A DNA stretch of 13,155 nt from LMUY01 sp964246185 (GTDB lineage Bacteria > Pseudomonadota > Alphaproteobacteria > Acetobacterales > Acetobacteraceae): positions 1-13,155 of the forward strand of contig CAXTPP010000099.1 in assembly GCA_964246185.1 (NCBI GenBank). Direction: 5' to 3'. A program made the position numbers and the translations under genes. Position 1 is the first letter of the stretch; each line of letters begins with the position of its first letter. This document shows, in pieces, positions 12,587 through 13,155 of the stretch. Under the pieces are notes generated by a model. The model saw nothing but the letters and a program-made list of their open reading frames with translations. It made no database searches and was not told where the DNA came from.

Positions 12587-13155
12587 ATGTTCCCTCCGCC
12601 CACCGAGCCGACCAACCCCGCCGACGAGGCGGCAGCCTACACCGCAAGCCAGCAGGCCGAGCGCACCGAGCGCCAGCTGCAGGCGCTGGACCGGCTGATG
12701 CAGCTCGGCATGGGCATGGCCGAGCAGGTCCACCACCAGGCCCAGCACCACGCCATGGCCACCATCGCCGGCGGCAAGCCAAGCCCAGACTTCACCGCCG
12801 CGTTCGAGCGCGCCGCCCGCACCGTGCGCCGCACCGTGCTGATGGCCCAGCATGTCGCCAAGCCGCAGCCGGAGCGCGTGTTCCGCCGCACCGCCGCGCG
12901 CAAGCCGGTCATCCACGCGGCCGAGGACGCCACCCAGCGCGAGGCCGGGAACGGCGGCGAGGCCAGCAGCCCACGTGCCGAGCGGGTGGAGCGGCTGGAT
13001 CAACTGGACCGGCTCGACCAGTTGGACTGCCTCGACGGCAAAGACCGCGGCCTCGGCAAGTGGCGCAGCGGCCACCCCCGGACGCGCCGCGCGCCGGACG
13101 ACCCGGCCGAGTTGTGTAACCAGGCCGAAACGCCGCCCATTGCGTCCCCTGGCAC
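12587..13155 (+). CDS. Hypothetical protein with Leu-Asp repeats, 3' end beyond the window
   Basis: A frame free of stops runs from ATG 12587 to the right edge (189 residues so far). An in-frame ATG at 12569 would add MLYVRH. I do not recognise the family. Residues ~15-60 are rich in Ala, Gln, Glu and Arg and look like a long amphipathic helix (QQAERTERQLQALDRLMQLGMG), followed by a His/Gln patch (QVHHQAQHHA). Residues ~66-98 are a second helix (FERAARTVRRTVLMAQHV). After a basic stretch comes RLDQLDRLDQLDCLD (about 136-150) and a basic GLGKWRSGHPRTRR segment. High third-position GC supports real coding. There is no clear ribosome binding site, so a leaderless start is possible. Confidence 0.75.
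   Translation, partial: MFPPPTEPTNPADEAAAYTASQQAERTERQLQALDRLMQLGMGMAEQVHHQAQHHAMATIAGGKPSPDFTAAFERAARTVRRTVLMAQHVAKPQPERVFRRTAARKPVIHAAEDATQREAGNGGEASSPRAERVERLDQLDRLDQLDCLDGKDRGLGKWRSGHPRTRRAPDDPAELCNQAETPPIASPG

Noticed and set aside
12285..12698. 137-residue plus-strand frame after mazF
   Set aside because: It has no ribosome binding site or recognisable domain, and its second half reads the downstream gene in the wrong phase.
1..13155. CRISPR array, insertion sequence or integrase
   Set aside because: No regularly spaced direct repeats, no transposase or integrase motifs, and no clear terminal inverted repeats with target duplications were seen.

Overview
The window looks like chromosomal DNA from a high-GC alphaproteobacterium, most likely a member of the Acetobacteraceae/Rhodospirillales. 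The evidence is the gene order ispG, hisS, prfA, prmC and the DUF4167 protein, the strong GC bias (which creates very long antisense reading frames), an Atm1-type half-transporter, and intergenic two-hairpin units of a kind I associate with Acetobacteraceae. The family assignment is an inference; no rRNA or other marker is present.

Region 1 (1-2518). The 3' end of ispG is followed by a toxin-antitoxin patch. A short CcdA-like antitoxin reads out of the ispG stop codon, and a CcdB-type gyrase toxin follows it. Converging on these from the other strand is a three-gene operon: a Phd/YefM-like antitoxin, a PIN-domain (VapC-like) toxin and an uncharacterised DUF7002-like protein. A perfect inverted repeat sits just upstream of the antitoxin and is a likely operator. 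This patch separates ispG from hisS, which I expect to be neighbours in relatives.

Region 2 (2647-6474). This is a housekeeping translation block on the + strand: hisS (histidyl-tRNA synthetase), prfA (release factor 1) and prmC (the methyltransferase that modifies the release-factor GGQ motif), 10 bp apart in each case. The DUF4167 gene follows after a 142-bp leader.

Region 3 (6475-9743). A convergent junction is filled by an inverted pair of two-hairpin units. It is followed by a minus-strand DUF4743-type Nudix hydrolase, a divergently transcribed Atm1-type ABC exporter and a small unknown protein with a strong ribosome binding site. A second inverted pair of two-hairpin units follows that gene.

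Region 4 (9744-13155). This is accessory DNA mixed with one core gene. It holds a lower-GC APH-family phosphotransferase with a probable N-terminal frameshift, a small membrane protein divergent from rpmB (ribosomal protein L28), and a complete MazEF toxin-antitoxin pair. A 25-bp palindrome next to the mazE start is probably its operator. The window ends inside an unrecognised coiled-coil-like gene. In all, three unrelated toxin-antitoxin families lie within 12 kb, each next to essential genes.
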